A DNA stretch of 64,000 nucleotides from Paenibacillus sp. OV219 (GCF_900110075.1 NZ_FOCJ01000013.1:112366-176365); one strand, 5' to 3'; positions 25,940 to 34,088 are shown, counted from the first letter of the stretch. Made by a program: numbers and translations. The notes: generated from the letters alone by a model not told the origin.

Positions 25940-27673
25940 CTACTTGGCTGCCGCTACTGGCTTTGTTGAAATAAAGACGGTGTGGTTCTTCCATGTGACA
26001 GTGGTTCCCAGCATCGTGCTGATGTCTCGAAGAGGGACGTATACGGTGTTGTGATACACAAGCGGCGCTTCGCTCAGCCCGAGCTTGGCACCATCTAATG
26101 TCGCGAGCGCATTGCCCGATGTGAGTTGAATCTTCTTGCCTAGCGCAGAGGCGGTTACCGATTTGGTCGCGGCATCATAGCTGATCGTTCCGTTGAATAG
26201 GCCGAACATGGCACGGAATGGGACAAACACTTGATTGTTCACAAACGCGGCATCTGGCGAGATCGTATGCTTGACGCCATCCACGACAATATCTGCCTTC
26301 TCATCCTTGATAATCAGGTTGTGTGTCGGTGCGAATTTGGCTGCAGCTGGCAGCGGGTAGGCGAGCAATTGATGCTCCGCTTGAACAAGTACAATGTTAC
26401 CGGCTACGGCGAAGCGATTAAACATCCATGCCGATGTTTGGCCGTGTAACAGGGTCTTGCCTGTGCTTAACTGTGAGATGAGGAAATGACCATTTTGCAG
26501 TCCGATGAACATGCCGCCGCCGATGCGATCGACACGCGAGACAGCGCCATTGCTCCAGTAATTGATATCTGGCTTGGTCAGATCGAACATTGAGAGCGAG
26601 GTCAGTCCTACCACTCCTTCAAATTGCATGTAGCCGTCACTTGGACCAAGAATCCACTTACCAAGCGTCCCTTGGTACAAATGGTTATAGACAAAAGGTG
26701 GGCCTTTCTTCGGATCTGCATCCCGATGATAGCGATATACGACATCATTCACGCCGATGTAGAGCCATGGACCGTCCATCGCCAGCTTCGTAATTCTTGT
26801 ATAGGGATCGTTCGGTGATGAAGTCGAGATTTCGGCATTGATTTTGCTCACATCATAGATTTGGTCTTTGACCAGCTTCCCTGTGTCCGTGTTGATCTGG
26901 AGTACGTGAGTCGTGAGCGGATCTTCCGCCATGAAATTATAGGAGCTTACCCATAATTGATTGCCTTCCACAGCAAGGGGATTCGATGCCCAACCGAAAC
27001 CGAACTTCTCCTTGCCGGTAGCAGCGTCATATCCATATAAATTATCGTGAGAGATCGCTCCTTGCTCGATGTACGATTGAACAACAGTATCGCCGACAAG
27101 AGTCAAATCATTAATCGCGTAGGCTTCACTTTTATCGACCATCCAGAGCTTCTTGCCGGTTGCCGGATCGAGTGCGAATAATGCTTCTTGGTAGCTTGCG
27201 TAGATTCGTTTGTCATCAAATTTCATCTGGACGAGATTGGTCTTGCCGAGCGGGGACATCCAGAGCTTCTTGCCGGTCTGGGCGTTCAGTGCATAGAGCA
27301 CGCGATCCTCGCCCAGCGCATAGATGATGCCATTGTGTAGGAAAAAGGTATTTGTGTAGTTTGTTTTGCTCGTCCACATTGGATTCCCGCTAGCTACATC
27401 GGCGGAGACGAGATGCTTGTTCTGCAAATAGACGAGGATGTTGCCTTCTACTGAAAACGTTGGGCCGTTCGGCATATAAAGCTCATGGTCGATCTTGGCG
27501 GTCCATAGCGGCTTCGTCATCGGTGTCTTCTCGAGATAGCTTGGATAAGCGTTCAGTTGAACACCTTCAGCATGCACAGTGGATCCTATGCCTGCGCCAG
27601 CAACGGGCAGTATGAGGGATAAGGCGGCGAGTGCGCACAGTAAGATGCGACGCGGTTTTAGCGATATTTTCAA
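25940..27673 (-). CDS. Secreted PQQ-like beta-propeller protein with stalk (Cu amine oxidase N-like) domain
   Basis: A 577-residue exported protein. A signal peptide covers residues 1-35 (ending TVHAEG region). Residues ~50-440 have repeated WxS/AxTGKKLW blades of a PQQ-binding-like propeller (ALNAQTGKKLWMSPLGK, ALDPATGKKLWMVDK). The last ~110 residues are a copper-amine-oxidase N-domain-like stalk module (FVPFRAMFGLFNGTISYDAA, VYVPLRDISTMLG), common in secreted Paenibacillus proteins. Probably a wall-associated or extracellular binding protein; an enzyme role is not supported. The stalk module also occurs in the protein at 51.8 kb. Confidence 0.85.
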   Translation of the reverse strand: MKISLKPRRILLCALAALSLILPVAGAGIGSTVHAEGVQLNAYPSYLEKTPMTKPLWTAKIDHELYMPNGPTFSVEGNILVYLQNKHLVSADVASGNPMWTSKTNYTNTFFLHNGIIYALGEDRVLYALNAQTGKKLWMSPLGKTNLVQMKFDDKRIYASYQEALFALDPATGKKLWMVDKSEAYAINDLTLVGDTVVQSYIEQGAISHDNLYGYDAATGKEKFGFGWASNPLAVEGNQLWVSSYNFMAEDPLTTHVLQINTDTGKLVKDQIYDVSKINAEISTSSPNDPYTRITKLAMDGPWLYIGVNDVVYRYHRDADPKKGPPFVYNHLYQGTLGKWILGPSDGYMQFEGVVGLTSLSMFDLTKPDINYWSNGAVSRVDRIGGGMFIGLQNGHFLISQLSTGKTLLHGQTSAWMFNRFAVAGNIVLVQAEHQLLAYPLPAAAKFAPTHNLIIKDEKADIVVDGVKHTISPDAAFVNNQVFVPFRAMFGLFNGTISYDAATKSVTASALGKKIQLTSGNALATLDGAKLGLSEAPLVYHNTVYVPLRDISTMLGTTVTWKNHTVFISTKPVAAAK

Positions 27674-27851
27674 CGTATATTCACCTGACCTTCTTCGTAA
27701 TGTTCTGACTAACTGCCGATATAGACGATGGAAGATCTGGAATTGTTACACTAAAAGTTTCCAATTCTATAATTTTGTAGATGATAGCCGAATTCGATAT
27801 ACTAGATTCGCTAGCAAGTGATGATAGAGTGTCAAGAAAAGAGGAACTGAA

Positions 27852-28652
27852 GTGTCAGAACGGATTCGTATCGTGAGAGTTGCAGTCATAACCGGCGGGA
27901 TTCTGCTCGTGCTAGCGATTCTGCTAGTAGTCATGTTGAAAATGCTAAATAGCCATGCGAGCCCTCATGTGGCTCGTTTCCCGGCGCAGGAGTATCAATA
28001 TATGGAGAAAGTGGCTTCGAACGGATTCAAGCTGCATATGCTGCAGACCGATCCATCGAATATATCGCTTGAGATTGTTCGGCAAAATCTCGCCTTATCC
28101 GATTATTACGGTGTGAATGGCGGGTTCTTCTATGATACGAGCTTGCTCAGCATGGCGATCATGAACGGTCAGCCAGTCGGCGGTGCGAAGGGGCAATACG
28201 GGGCGGGGGATGAGAATACCAAATTCCCGCGCGGCACGCTCGTCTGGGACGGCGTGAGCAACAAGCTTACTGTGCAGATCGTGAGCAAGGCTTCTGAGCT
28301 GAGAGTGAGCGATCCACTACACTTCTGGGCGCAAGGCGGTATTAGTATGAGCCTCGGAAAGGATGATCTTTGGCAAGGACGAGCGATGCTGGAAAATGCG
28401 CCGCTCATGGATAACGATCATCTTCGCAGCGCTGCGGTCTATGACCGTCAAGGGAAGCTCTATCTGATCGTCAGCAGCACGAAGGGGACATTGGCAGATT
28501 TCCGAACGGCGATACTTGAACAGCTGGGCAGCGTGCAGCTCGTAGATGGCATTTTTCTAGATGGAGACGGCTCGTCCCAGTTGCAAGCAGCAGAGAAGGT
28601 GCTGCCAGGCGACAGCCGCCCAGTCGTGGAGATGATGCGTATTGTGAAGTAG
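27852..28652 (+). CDS. Membrane-anchored phosphodiester glycosidase (NAGPA) domain protein
   Basis: A 266-residue protein with one N-terminal helix (residues ~9-32) and an extracytoplasmic domain. Motifs YYGVNGGFFYDTS near residue 80 and DGIFLDGDGSSQL near 236 are those of the NAGPA/phosphodiester glycosidase fold (usually DGGGSS; here the second Gly is Asp). Family knowledge: hydrolysis of sugar-1-phosphodiester bonds, in bacteria often in wall or exopolysaccharide context. The start is GTG behind GAGGAACTGAA. It is divergent from the propeller protein; a TTGTTA/TATAAT pair (27743-27773) could be its promoter. Confidence 0.8.
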   Translation: MSERIRIVRVAVITGGILLVLAILLVVMLKMLNSHASPHVARFPAQEYQYMEKVASNGFKLHMLQTDPSNISLEIVRQNLALSDYYGVNGGFFYDTSLLSMAIMNGQPVGGAKGQYGAGDENTKFPRGTLVWDGVSNKLTVQIVSKASELRVSDPLHFWAQGGISMSLGKDDLWQGRAMLENAPLMDNDHLRSAAVYDRQGKLYLIVSSTKGTLADFRTAILEQLGSVQLVDGIFLDGDGSSQLQAAEKVLPGDSRPVVEMMRIVK

Positions 28653-28705
28653 CGCAGGCGATAACGATGTACGTGAACGAATGGATTCCTTATATTTACA
28701 TATAG

Positions 28706-28990
28706 ATGAAGGGGACAATAGATGCTAGAGGTGTCTTCTCCTATGATATAAGCATCGCTGGCCCTGAAGGCTTGACTGCAAAGACCATTCCAGAACGATT
28801 GATGGAAGGCTTCCCTCAAACAGGTAATCAGGAGCAAAATAAATGGAATGCTTTTTTCCGGGAGTTTGTCGCAGATATCAAGAACGAGCCTTATCAAGCT
28901 TATCCTACGTTCCGAGAGGGATATCGCGATCAACGAATCATTGATGCGATTCGCAGTGGCAGCGGCTGGACTTCATTAGTAGATAGATAA
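28706..28990 (+). pseudogene. C-terminal remnant of a Gfo/Idh/MocA oxidoreductase
   Basis: The 94-codon frame matches only the last quarter of a Gfo/Idh/MocA sugar oxidoreductase: GPEGLTAKTIPERLMEGFPQ followed by NKWNAFFREFVADI and a QRIIDAIRSGSGW end. The ~250-residue N-terminal part, including the NAD-binding Rossmann fold, is missing, and a stop lies directly before the ATG. It is therefore a deletion remnant. Its former partner may be the mannonate-dehydratase-like gene downstream, since such pairs occur in uronate and inositol pathways. Confidence 0.75.
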
Positions 28991-28995
28991 CTCCG

Positions 28996-29051
28996 CTGCC
29001 ATTTGCACTAATAGACTGGAAGGCTGCCGATAGCAAATGGCAGTCTTTTTT
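28996..29051 (+). terminator. Intrinsic terminator after the oxidoreductase remnant
   Basis: Perfect 11-bp stem CTGCCATTTGC / GCAAATGGCAG with a 26-base loop and a TTTTTTAT tail. Confidence 0.8.
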
Positions 29052-29166
29052 ATCTTCGTAATCGTGTAGACAAGGATATTTATGGGAATCGCCGAATACG
29101 TTTACATCATGATACAGACACGCTTCCAAATTCGGACTTGGACGGTGATTAGGAGTGAAGCAGAAC

Positions 29167-30153
29167 ATGCGCATTGCCTTAGGTCAAATGCAAGAGCTGA
29201 CTCAAGAAACGATGACTTATGCCAAGCAGCTAGGAGTAACGAGTGTCCAGCTTAACACCCCGAATATCCCAGGCGAACATTGTTGGACTTACGAGGATCT
29301 ATTTGCTATCAAGAAAACTTGCGATGAGAATGGATTGTTCTTGGAATCCATTGAGAATGTCCCGATTCGTTTCTACGATAAAATCATGCTGGGGCTGCCC
29401 GGCAGAGATGAGCAAATCGAGAACTATTGCACCATCATCCGGCATATGGGGCGAGCTGGAATCCCTGTTCTAGGACACCACTTCATGCCGAACTTCGTTT
29501 GGCGAACGTCCTCGGAGCCGGGGCGGGGAGGGGCTTTGTGTACAGCTTTCGATCTTGAAGCTGCAGCAAGCGGCATCAATCAGGTGAAATATGCTGCGAA
29601 TCGGGAAGTGAGAATTCCAGATGAGTCGGTTATGTGGGACAATTATGCGTATTTCTTGAATGCTGTAATTCCCGTAGCTGAAGAGGCTGGCGTGCGGCTT
29701 GCTCTGCACCCTGACGATCCACCGGTTGCGATGCTAGATGGAACAGCAAGGATCTTCTATAAGGTGGAAAATTTCAAGAGGGCCGAAGCAATTGCAAATA
29801 GTGATGCTTGGGGCTTGAATCTGTGCCTCGGCTGCTGCTCGGAGATGGTCTATGGCGCTGCGAATGTGATGGAGATGATTCGGTATTTTGGTCCAAGAAA
29901 CAAAATCTGTTATGTGCATTTCCGAGATGTACAAGGTACGATGCCGAAGTTTCAAGAGTGCTTCCTTGGCGAAGGAAACTATCATCCTGCAGAAGTGTTG
30001 CTGGAGCTGAAAAGGTCAGGCTTTACAGGCTTCCTGATGGACGATCACGTGCCGAGCGTTATTAATGATTCACCATGGGGGCATCGCGCACGCGCTCATG
30101 CCGTTGGGTATATGCAGGGGCTGTTGAATGCTCTGGAGCTGATTGCAGAGTAA
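29167..30153 (+). CDS. Mannonate dehydratase-like (UxuA family) TIM-barrel enzyme
   Basis: A ~328-residue protein of the UxuA / xylose-isomerase-like TIM barrel type. Metal-ligand motifs are LHPDDPP near residue 180, NLCLGCCSEM near 222, CYVHFRDVQGT near 247 and LMDDHVPS near 295. UxuA converts D-mannonate to 2-keto-3-deoxygluconate in hexuronate breakdown. This protein is shorter than classical UxuA (about 350-395 residues), so a related sugar-acid substrate is possible. ATG 29167 is preferred because the in-frame GTG at 29155 overlaps the AGGAG. It is a single-gene unit closed by its own terminator. Confidence 0.8.
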   Translation: MRIALGQMQELTQETMTYAKQLGVTSVQLNTPNIPGEHCWTYEDLFAIKKTCDENGLFLESIENVPIRFYDKIMLGLPGRDEQIENYCTIIRHMGRAGIPVLGHHFMPNFVWRTSSEPGRGGALCTAFDLEAAASGINQVKYAANREVRIPDESVMWDNYAYFLNAVIPVAEEAGVRLALHPDDPPVAMLDGTARIFYKVENFKRAEAIANSDAWGLNLCLGCCSEMVYGAANVMEMIRYFGPRNKICYVHFRDVQGTMPKFQECFLGEGNYHPAEVLLELKRSGFTGFLMDDHVPSVINDSPWGHRARAHAVGYMQGLLNALELIAE

Positions 30154-30173
30154 TGATAAACCGAAATTTGAAG

Positions 30174-30204
30174 GGCAACCGATCCATTGGATTGGTTGCC
30201 TTTT
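30174..30204 (+). terminator. Intrinsic terminator after the UxuA-like gene
   Basis: Stem GGCAACCGATCC / GGATTGGTTGCC (one G-U pair) with a three-base loop, then TTTT. Confidence 0.8.
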
Positions 30205-30314
30205 CGTTATGCGGGCATTTTGCAATTTCTGTGAATTGGAAGGATATCCTTAATCTAGCAGCGAATAACCTGGGTATTGCCAGATTAGATGGTTACGCAC
30301 TAGGAGGAAATGAT

Positions 30315-30773
30315 ATCAGAATTAATCGAACGATCGTTATTTTGCAGACCCTAATCATTGTCGCTTTGCTTGGTGTCATCTCCATTCTTGTTGTAAAGCC
30401 CGATACGAATAAAACCACGAATAATCATGCCATTATCATCAATTATGATAGAGCGGATCTGGATCGGCTTGAAGAAATGGTAAGTCGATTTAATGAGGGT
30501 CATGGTGACAACTTAATGATTATTGAACCAGGTATGGACAGTGGTCCGGTCATTCATGATGTCATTACAAACGGGAGGGAAATCAAGTGGACCGTTGATC
30601 ATTCAAGAGATGCTTGGTTTCCTAAGAATAAGAACAAGATCGTATATGAGTGTAAGTCGGTTCGACTTCATGAACGAGATCGTGATTATATTGATGTTCA
30701 ATTGTCTCAATGTGAAGGCTTCAATGGGAAAGAACAGCTCCCCGTTCTCTCATTCCCGAGAGAGAAATTGTAG
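30315..30773 (+). CDS. DUF4362 protein, start codon unclear
   Basis: The frame encodes an N-terminal hydrophobic helix (IVILQTLIIVALLGVISILVV) and a domain resembling DUF4362 (ADLDRLEEMVSRFNEG near the start, EIKWTVDHSRDAW in the middle, DYIDVQLSQC at the end). The frame stays open upstream through the previous terminator, so the upstream part is not coding. TAGGAGG at 30301 is a strong ribosome site, but the codon seven bases after it is ATC. The only ATG there is out of frame and two bases from the site, and the first in-frame TTG (30342) has no ribosome site. Either ATC is used, or the start is lost. Function of the family is unknown. Confidence 0.6.
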   Translation: MRINRTIVILQTLIIVALLGVISILVVKPDTNKTTNNHAIIINYDRADLDRLEEMVSRFNEGHGDNLMIIEPGMDSGPVIHDVITNGREIKWTVDHSRDAWFPKNKNKIVYECKSVRLHERDRDYIDVQLSQCEGFNGKEQLPVLSFPREKL

Positions 30774-30901
30774 TCTTGAACAAGAATAGACTCAAATAGG
30801 AGCCTAACTGCATTGCTTACAATCGTTCCAATGGGGATACTATTAAGTATTTTCTCGAAAGTGATAATTAGAGAGATACTGGGAGTTTCATGAAAGAAAA
30901 G

Positions 30902-30930
30902 ACACCGACGCTATCGCGCCGGTGTTTTTT
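30902..30930. terminator. Terminator between convergent genes
   Basis: Stem ACACCG / CGGTGT plus inner CGC/GCG, with T6 on the plus side and an A-rich left flank giving T's on the minus side. Confidence 0.75.
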
Positions 30931-32020
30931 CTTTTATCTCCCGCTCATATAAATTCGCACTCCACATGCCAGCGTCATAGAGGCCTTGAAAGCTAAATCC
31001 TGAATTGACATAATAGGCATTCAGGCTCGGATTGTCGGACATACAGTCTAGCCGGAGCCAACGTTTACCTCTCGATTGAATGTAGCTTTCTGCGTAGTGG
31101 ATGAGCTCGCGGCCGATTCCTTCTCCCTTACGTTTGCGCGATACACATAGCCGGTGTACGTAGCCTGCATCCTCGTGAAATTTCTCTCCCCATATTTCCT
31201 TATCTCGCCAGTGCATGGAGAAGCAACCGACATACTCATTCCCCAGAGTGGCAACAAACACTTCCTGATCTCGGACAAAAGCTTCGACCATCTCGCGATT
31301 GAAATGTTCAGCCCTCCACTGCCACAATCCATGCGTAGAATGAATCCACTCTGCAGCGTCGACAAATAGGGAGCGAATACCATCTACGTCTCCATCCTTT
31401 GCCCTGTGAAAAGCAAGCCATTCAGATGGCTCTCGGCGCCAATCATGCTCTAGCCTAGATGCCGTTTCGAGCGCGCGCTCCTCTCCCAGAAGCTTGGCGA
31501 CAAGATGCAGCGCCGCATCAATGCCCGCAGTAACGCCAGCTGATGTAATAAGCCGGCCATTATCCACGTATCGGACGTTCTCGACTAGCATTGTGCTAGC
31601 CGGCGCTGCTTCCTTGAGCAAATCCATGGCACGCCTGTTAGTGGTTGCGCGCAATTCTTCAAGAAGTCCGGCTTTGGCGAGCAATAGTGCCCCTGTGCAA
31701 ACAGATAACGTAAACGAAGCCCGCTGTGAGGTTTCGTAGATCCAACCGGTCAGCTTCTCATTATACATCTCTTTCCGAGATCCCCATCCTCCCGGTACAA
31801 CCAGAACATCCGGGGCCGGACAGTCCCAAGAAGCGAAGTCTGGCTGAATCGTTAAGCCGCTAATTGTTCGGACAGGATTTTTAGACTCCAGGGCAACCGT
31901 ATACACACGGAAGTCCTGTCCCCAATTACTAGCAATTGCGAACGTGTCGAACGGTCCGGTCACATCGAGCGCATCTACTTGGTCATACACGATTACGGCT
32001 ACATTTTTGACTGACAACAT
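30911..32020 (-). CDS. DJ-1/PfpI domain fused to a GNAT acetyltransferase, ZTP-riboswitch controlled
   Basis: A 369-residue two-domain protein. Residues 1-~190 are a DJ-1/PfpI (class I glutamine amidotransferase-like) domain of the AraC-sensor subtype: VLVVPGGWG near 72-80, nucleophile-elbow SVCTGALLLAKAGLL with Cys108, and TSAGVTAGIDAALHLVA near 160. Residues ~200-365 are a GNAT domain with LCVSRKRKGEGIGRELIHYAES and LDCMSDNPSLNAYYVNSGF. Each domain is a complete family unit, so this looks like a true fusion and not a truncation. The leader is a ZTP riboswitch, linking expression to low 10-formyl-tetrahydrofolate or purine stress. Substrates are unknown. ATG follows AAGGAGAGTGCC. Confidence 0.85.
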   Translation of the reverse strand: MLSVKNVAVIVYDQVDALDVTGPFDTFAIASNWGQDFRVYTVALESKNPVRTISGLTIQPDFASWDCPAPDVLVVPGGWGSRKEMYNEKLTGWIYETSQRASFTLSVCTGALLLAKAGLLEELRATTNRRAMDLLKEAAPASTMLVENVRYVDNGRLITSAGVTAGIDAALHLVAKLLGEERALETASRLEHDWRREPSEWLAFHRAKDGDVDGIRSLFVDAAEWIHSTHGLWQWRAEHFNREMVEAFVRDQEVFVATLGNEYVGCFSMHWRDKEIWGEKFHEDAGYVHRLCVSRKRKGEGIGRELIHYAESYIQSRGKRWLRLDCMSDNPSLNAYYVNSGFSFQGLYDAGMWSANLYEREIKEKTPAR

Positions 32021-32044
32021 CCTGGCACTCTCCTTAGAAAATAG

Positions 32045-32074
32045 AAAAGCATTTGGTTAGAATTAACCAAATGC
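32045..32074 (-). terminator. Riboswitch expression-platform terminator
   Basis: On the minus strand, stem AGCATTTGGTTA / TAACCAAATGCT around loop ATTC, followed by TTTTCTATTTT. The left arm begins directly at the 3' end of the ZTP aptamer (GGGCAAAGCA), so ligand binding can compete with terminator folding. Confidence 0.88.
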
Positions 32075-32076
32075 TT

Positions 32077-32149
32077 TGCCCAGGCGAACGGCTAGTTTGA
32101 AAGATACGCTCCCCCGTAGTGTTCTACGTTCTCGCCAGTTACGCATCCC
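32077..32149 (-). ncRNA. ZTP riboswitch (pfl RNA)
   Basis: Minus-strand motifs match the ZTP/ZMP aptamer: AACTGGCGAGAAC, hairpin GTAG-AACA-CTAC, conserved GGGGGAGCGTATC closing P1 with GATGCG, and the 3' signature GTTCGCCTGGGCA. The pseudoknot pairs GGCG with CGCC. Family knowledge: it binds ZMP/ZTP, which build up when 10-formyl-THF is short, and usually turns on purine or folate genes. The overlap with a terminator indicates an ON switch for the DJ-1/GNAT gene. Confidence 0.92.
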
Positions 32150-32164
32150 GTTTATTTATTGTTT

Positions 32165-32194
32165 ATTATAAGACTGGAGAGCGGATTATTTCAA
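32165..32194 (-). promoter_or_regulatory. Sigma-A promoter of the ZTP riboswitch transcript
   Basis: Minus strand: TTGAAA (32194-32189), 18-base spacer, TATAAT (32170-32165). Start is expected a few bases before the aptamer. Confidence 0.75.
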
Positions 32195-32306
32195 CTGAAT
32201 TTTCTAAATATTCCACCATCAAGATTAGAAAACTTGAGACTAGCAATCGGTAAGGAAAAAGGATAATAATGGACAGTGATCAACTAACCGTTTAGGAGGA
32301 GTCGAA

Positions 32307-32948
32307 GTGGGTTCAAGAATCATGCATGCGATTATTGCGATTCGAATGGCAGAGAGTCTTTCGATAGAAGAGCGAACGCTATTTCTATTAGGCAGTATTG
32401 CTCCTGATGCTGTCTCCACCAAGAATGAATCGCATTTCTTTCAAGGTGATGTACATGACTTCTCGCGAAGTGTTGATTATGCAGGGTTCCTGTACAAATA
32501 TAATGCACACGCTGCAAGTGCCTATATATTAGGCTATTACACACATCTAGTCGCTGATGACATCTGGTTAAAAGGCTTCAATCTGTCTTGGCTGCGTAAT
32601 CGGATGGAGGCCAATAAAGAGCTGTACAATCAATATCACAAAGATTTTCGTGTACTAAACGGACAATTGCTCGAGCATTACGGTTTGAAAGATGAGTTGA
32701 ACAGGTTGCTGTTTCATAGCGACGATGTTATTGATTTAGTAGAGGTGAAGTCCAAGGATGTCGAAGCGCTTATTCCTCATGTCATAGAAGATATGAATTA
32801 TTCTCCCGAAGTAATCGCAGAGAAGCTTCAGGTGTTCACGTTCGATCAGATTCTTGGATATATCGAAACATCGGTTGAGGTTGCATTGATAAAATTAAAA
32901 CAAGCAGCAATTCTGTACCGGTTTCCAGTAAATCTAGGGGGATTATGA
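32307..32948 (+). CDS. Zinc-dependent phospholipase C-like hydrolase
   Basis: A 213-residue protein resembling the zinc-dependent phospholipase C fold. Candidate ligands are the N-terminal MGSRIMH, GSIAPDAV, the His-Asp pair in GDVHDF and YYTHLVADDIW. No signal peptide is present, so it is probably cytosolic and may be a metal-dependent hydrolase of unknown substrate. The start is GTG behind AGGAGGAG. A Nudix gene starts one base after its stop, suggesting co-translation. Confidence 0.7.
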   Translation: MGSRIMHAIIAIRMAESLSIEERTLFLLGSIAPDAVSTKNESHFFQGDVHDFSRSVDYAGFLYKYNAHAASAYILGYYTHLVADDIWLKGFNLSWLRNRMEANKELYNQYHKDFRVLNGQLLEHYGLKDELNRLLFHSDDVIDLVEVKSKDVEALIPHVIEDMNYSPEVIAEKLQVFTFDQILGYIETSVEVALIKLKQAAILYRFPVNLGGL

Positions 32949-32949
32949 C

Positions 32950-33381
32950 ATGTCAAAGAAGCCAGTTGGAGCAGCAGCTGTTATTACAGATTCATTAGGA
33001 CGAGTATTGTTGGTCAAACATAACTATGGAAAATATAACTGGGAAATACCCGGTGGACTCTCAGAACTGAATGAGTCTGCATCCGACACTGCTAAGAGAG
33101 AAGTACTTGAAGAAACGGGTCTTGAAGTGGTTGTAGAGCGCATGACTGGTGTATATTATGAGCCCGCTCATGACATGCATCACTTTGTTTTTACTTGTAG
33201 TCTCGTCGAGGGTCAGCAGCCAGAGCCAGATCAAGCAGAAGTAACCGCGTGTAGATTTTTCAGTATGGATGACTTGCCAAGACCAATAAGTGATTTTACG
33301 ATTTCGCGTATTCAACATGCTCTGGGTGCAGAGAGTCATCAATTATTTCATACCATCGGACCAAGGCAGTGGTTTGAATAG
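32950..33381 (+). CDS. Nudix hydrolase
   Basis: A 143-residue single-domain Nudix protein. The complete Nudix box GX5EX7REUXEEXGU is present from Gly36 to Leu58 (GLSELNE, REVLEETGL). Family knowledge: hydrolysis of a nucleoside diphosphate linked to another group, with Mg2+. The substrate is not predictable. It is coupled to the upstream hydrolase gene; a second Nudix gene follows. Confidence 0.92.
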   Translation: MSKKPVGAAAVITDSLGRVLLVKHNYGKYNWEIPGGLSELNESASDTAKREVLEETGLEVVVERMTGVYYEPAHDMHHFVFTCSLVEGQQPEPDQAEVTACRFFSMDDLPRPISDFTISRIQHALGAESHQLFHTIGPRQWFE

Positions 33382-33412
33382 TTCTCATAATTAAACAGAT
33401 GGAGAGAAGTTA

Positions 33413-33540
33413 ATGAGCGTAATAACGTTATGTGGCTCGACTACGATGTTGGCGGCTACATTGGAGCTAGTACGAGAAGAGAGATCGAGTATGCGAGTGC
33501 GAAGGGGAAGGTCATTCGCTATTATTCTAATGGCGAGTTC
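33413..33540 (+). pseudogene. Internally deleted remnant upstream of the second Nudix domain
   Basis: ATG 33413 after GGAGAGAAG begins MSVITLCGST. From memory, this resembles the N-terminus of small deoxyribosyltransferase-like/DUF4406-type proteins. The expected later segment (DVGGYIGASTRREIEYA, GKVIRYYS) follows almost at once but in another frame. About 80 codons between the two appear to be deleted, with a frameshift at the junction near 33440. Confidence 0.5.
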
Positions 33541-34017
33541 CCTTTGGACTATTTTCAGGGTGAAAGTACGAACATCAAATTCCGGCACATTGCACGTGCA
33601 GTCATTGTACATAACAACAAAATACTAATCGCTCGTTTAAAAGGGGCACACTCCTTTCTGCCTGGCGGGAGTATTGAGCTAGGGGAAGGCGCACAACAAG
33701 CTTTAAAGAGAGAATTAGTCGAGGAATTAGGTGCTGACTGTATAATAGGGCGATTTCTTGGTGTCGTTGAGACGAAAAGGACCGACGAGAAAGGAATTAT
33801 TCATCATGAAGTCACTCATTTATTTGAAGTAAGCTCGGATCAATTACAATCTCATAGGATACCTATTTCCGAAGAAGGTCATTTGGAGTTTTATTGGATT
33901 GAATTTTACACGGAGAGTATCCAAGAGCATCGTGTTCTACCACAAATTCTACATGAGAATCTTGTTCGTATGATTGTAGAGAAGGAATGTGTTTGGTTGA
34001 CTACGTTTACGCCTTAA
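33430..34017 (+). CDS. Nudix hydrolase, N-terminus fused to a gene remnant
   Basis: The Nudix domain proper begins at NIKFRHIARAVIVHNNKILI (from ~33570). It contains a full box, GSIELGE and RELVEELGA, and ends near residue 195 of the open frame. The preceding ~45 residues (GYIGASTRREIEYASAKGK) belong to an unrelated remnant. A stand-alone Nudix start would fall at ACG just before AACATCAAA, behind AGGGTGA, so the original ATG may be lost. Translation from ATG 33430 would give a chimera. The Nudix fold itself looks intact. Confidence 0.75.
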   Translation: MWLDYDVGGYIGASTRREIEYASAKGKVIRYYSNGEFPLDYFQGESTNIKFRHIARAVIVHNNKILIARLKGAHSFLPGGSIELGEGAQQALKRELVEELGADCIIGRFLGVVETKRTDEKGIIHHEVTHLFEVSSDQLQSHRIPISEEGHLEFYWIEFYTESIQEHRVLPQILHENLVRMIVEKECVWLTTFTP

Positions 34018-34048
34018 CGCGCGATTTAAAATAACTCAAATTTCATCC

Positions 34049-34079
34049 AAACTGGCATCGTAAAGATGTCAGTTTTTTA
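34049..34079 (+). terminator. Intrinsic terminator after the second Nudix gene
   Basis: Stem ACTGGCATC / GATGTCAGT (one G-U) with loop GTAAA and T6. Confidence 0.85.
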
Positions 34080-34088
34080 TTGCAAATT

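Noticed and set aside
30075..30314. N-terminal extension of the DUF4362 frame
   Set aside because: It runs through the UxuA-like gene and its terminator hairpin and has no matching domain.
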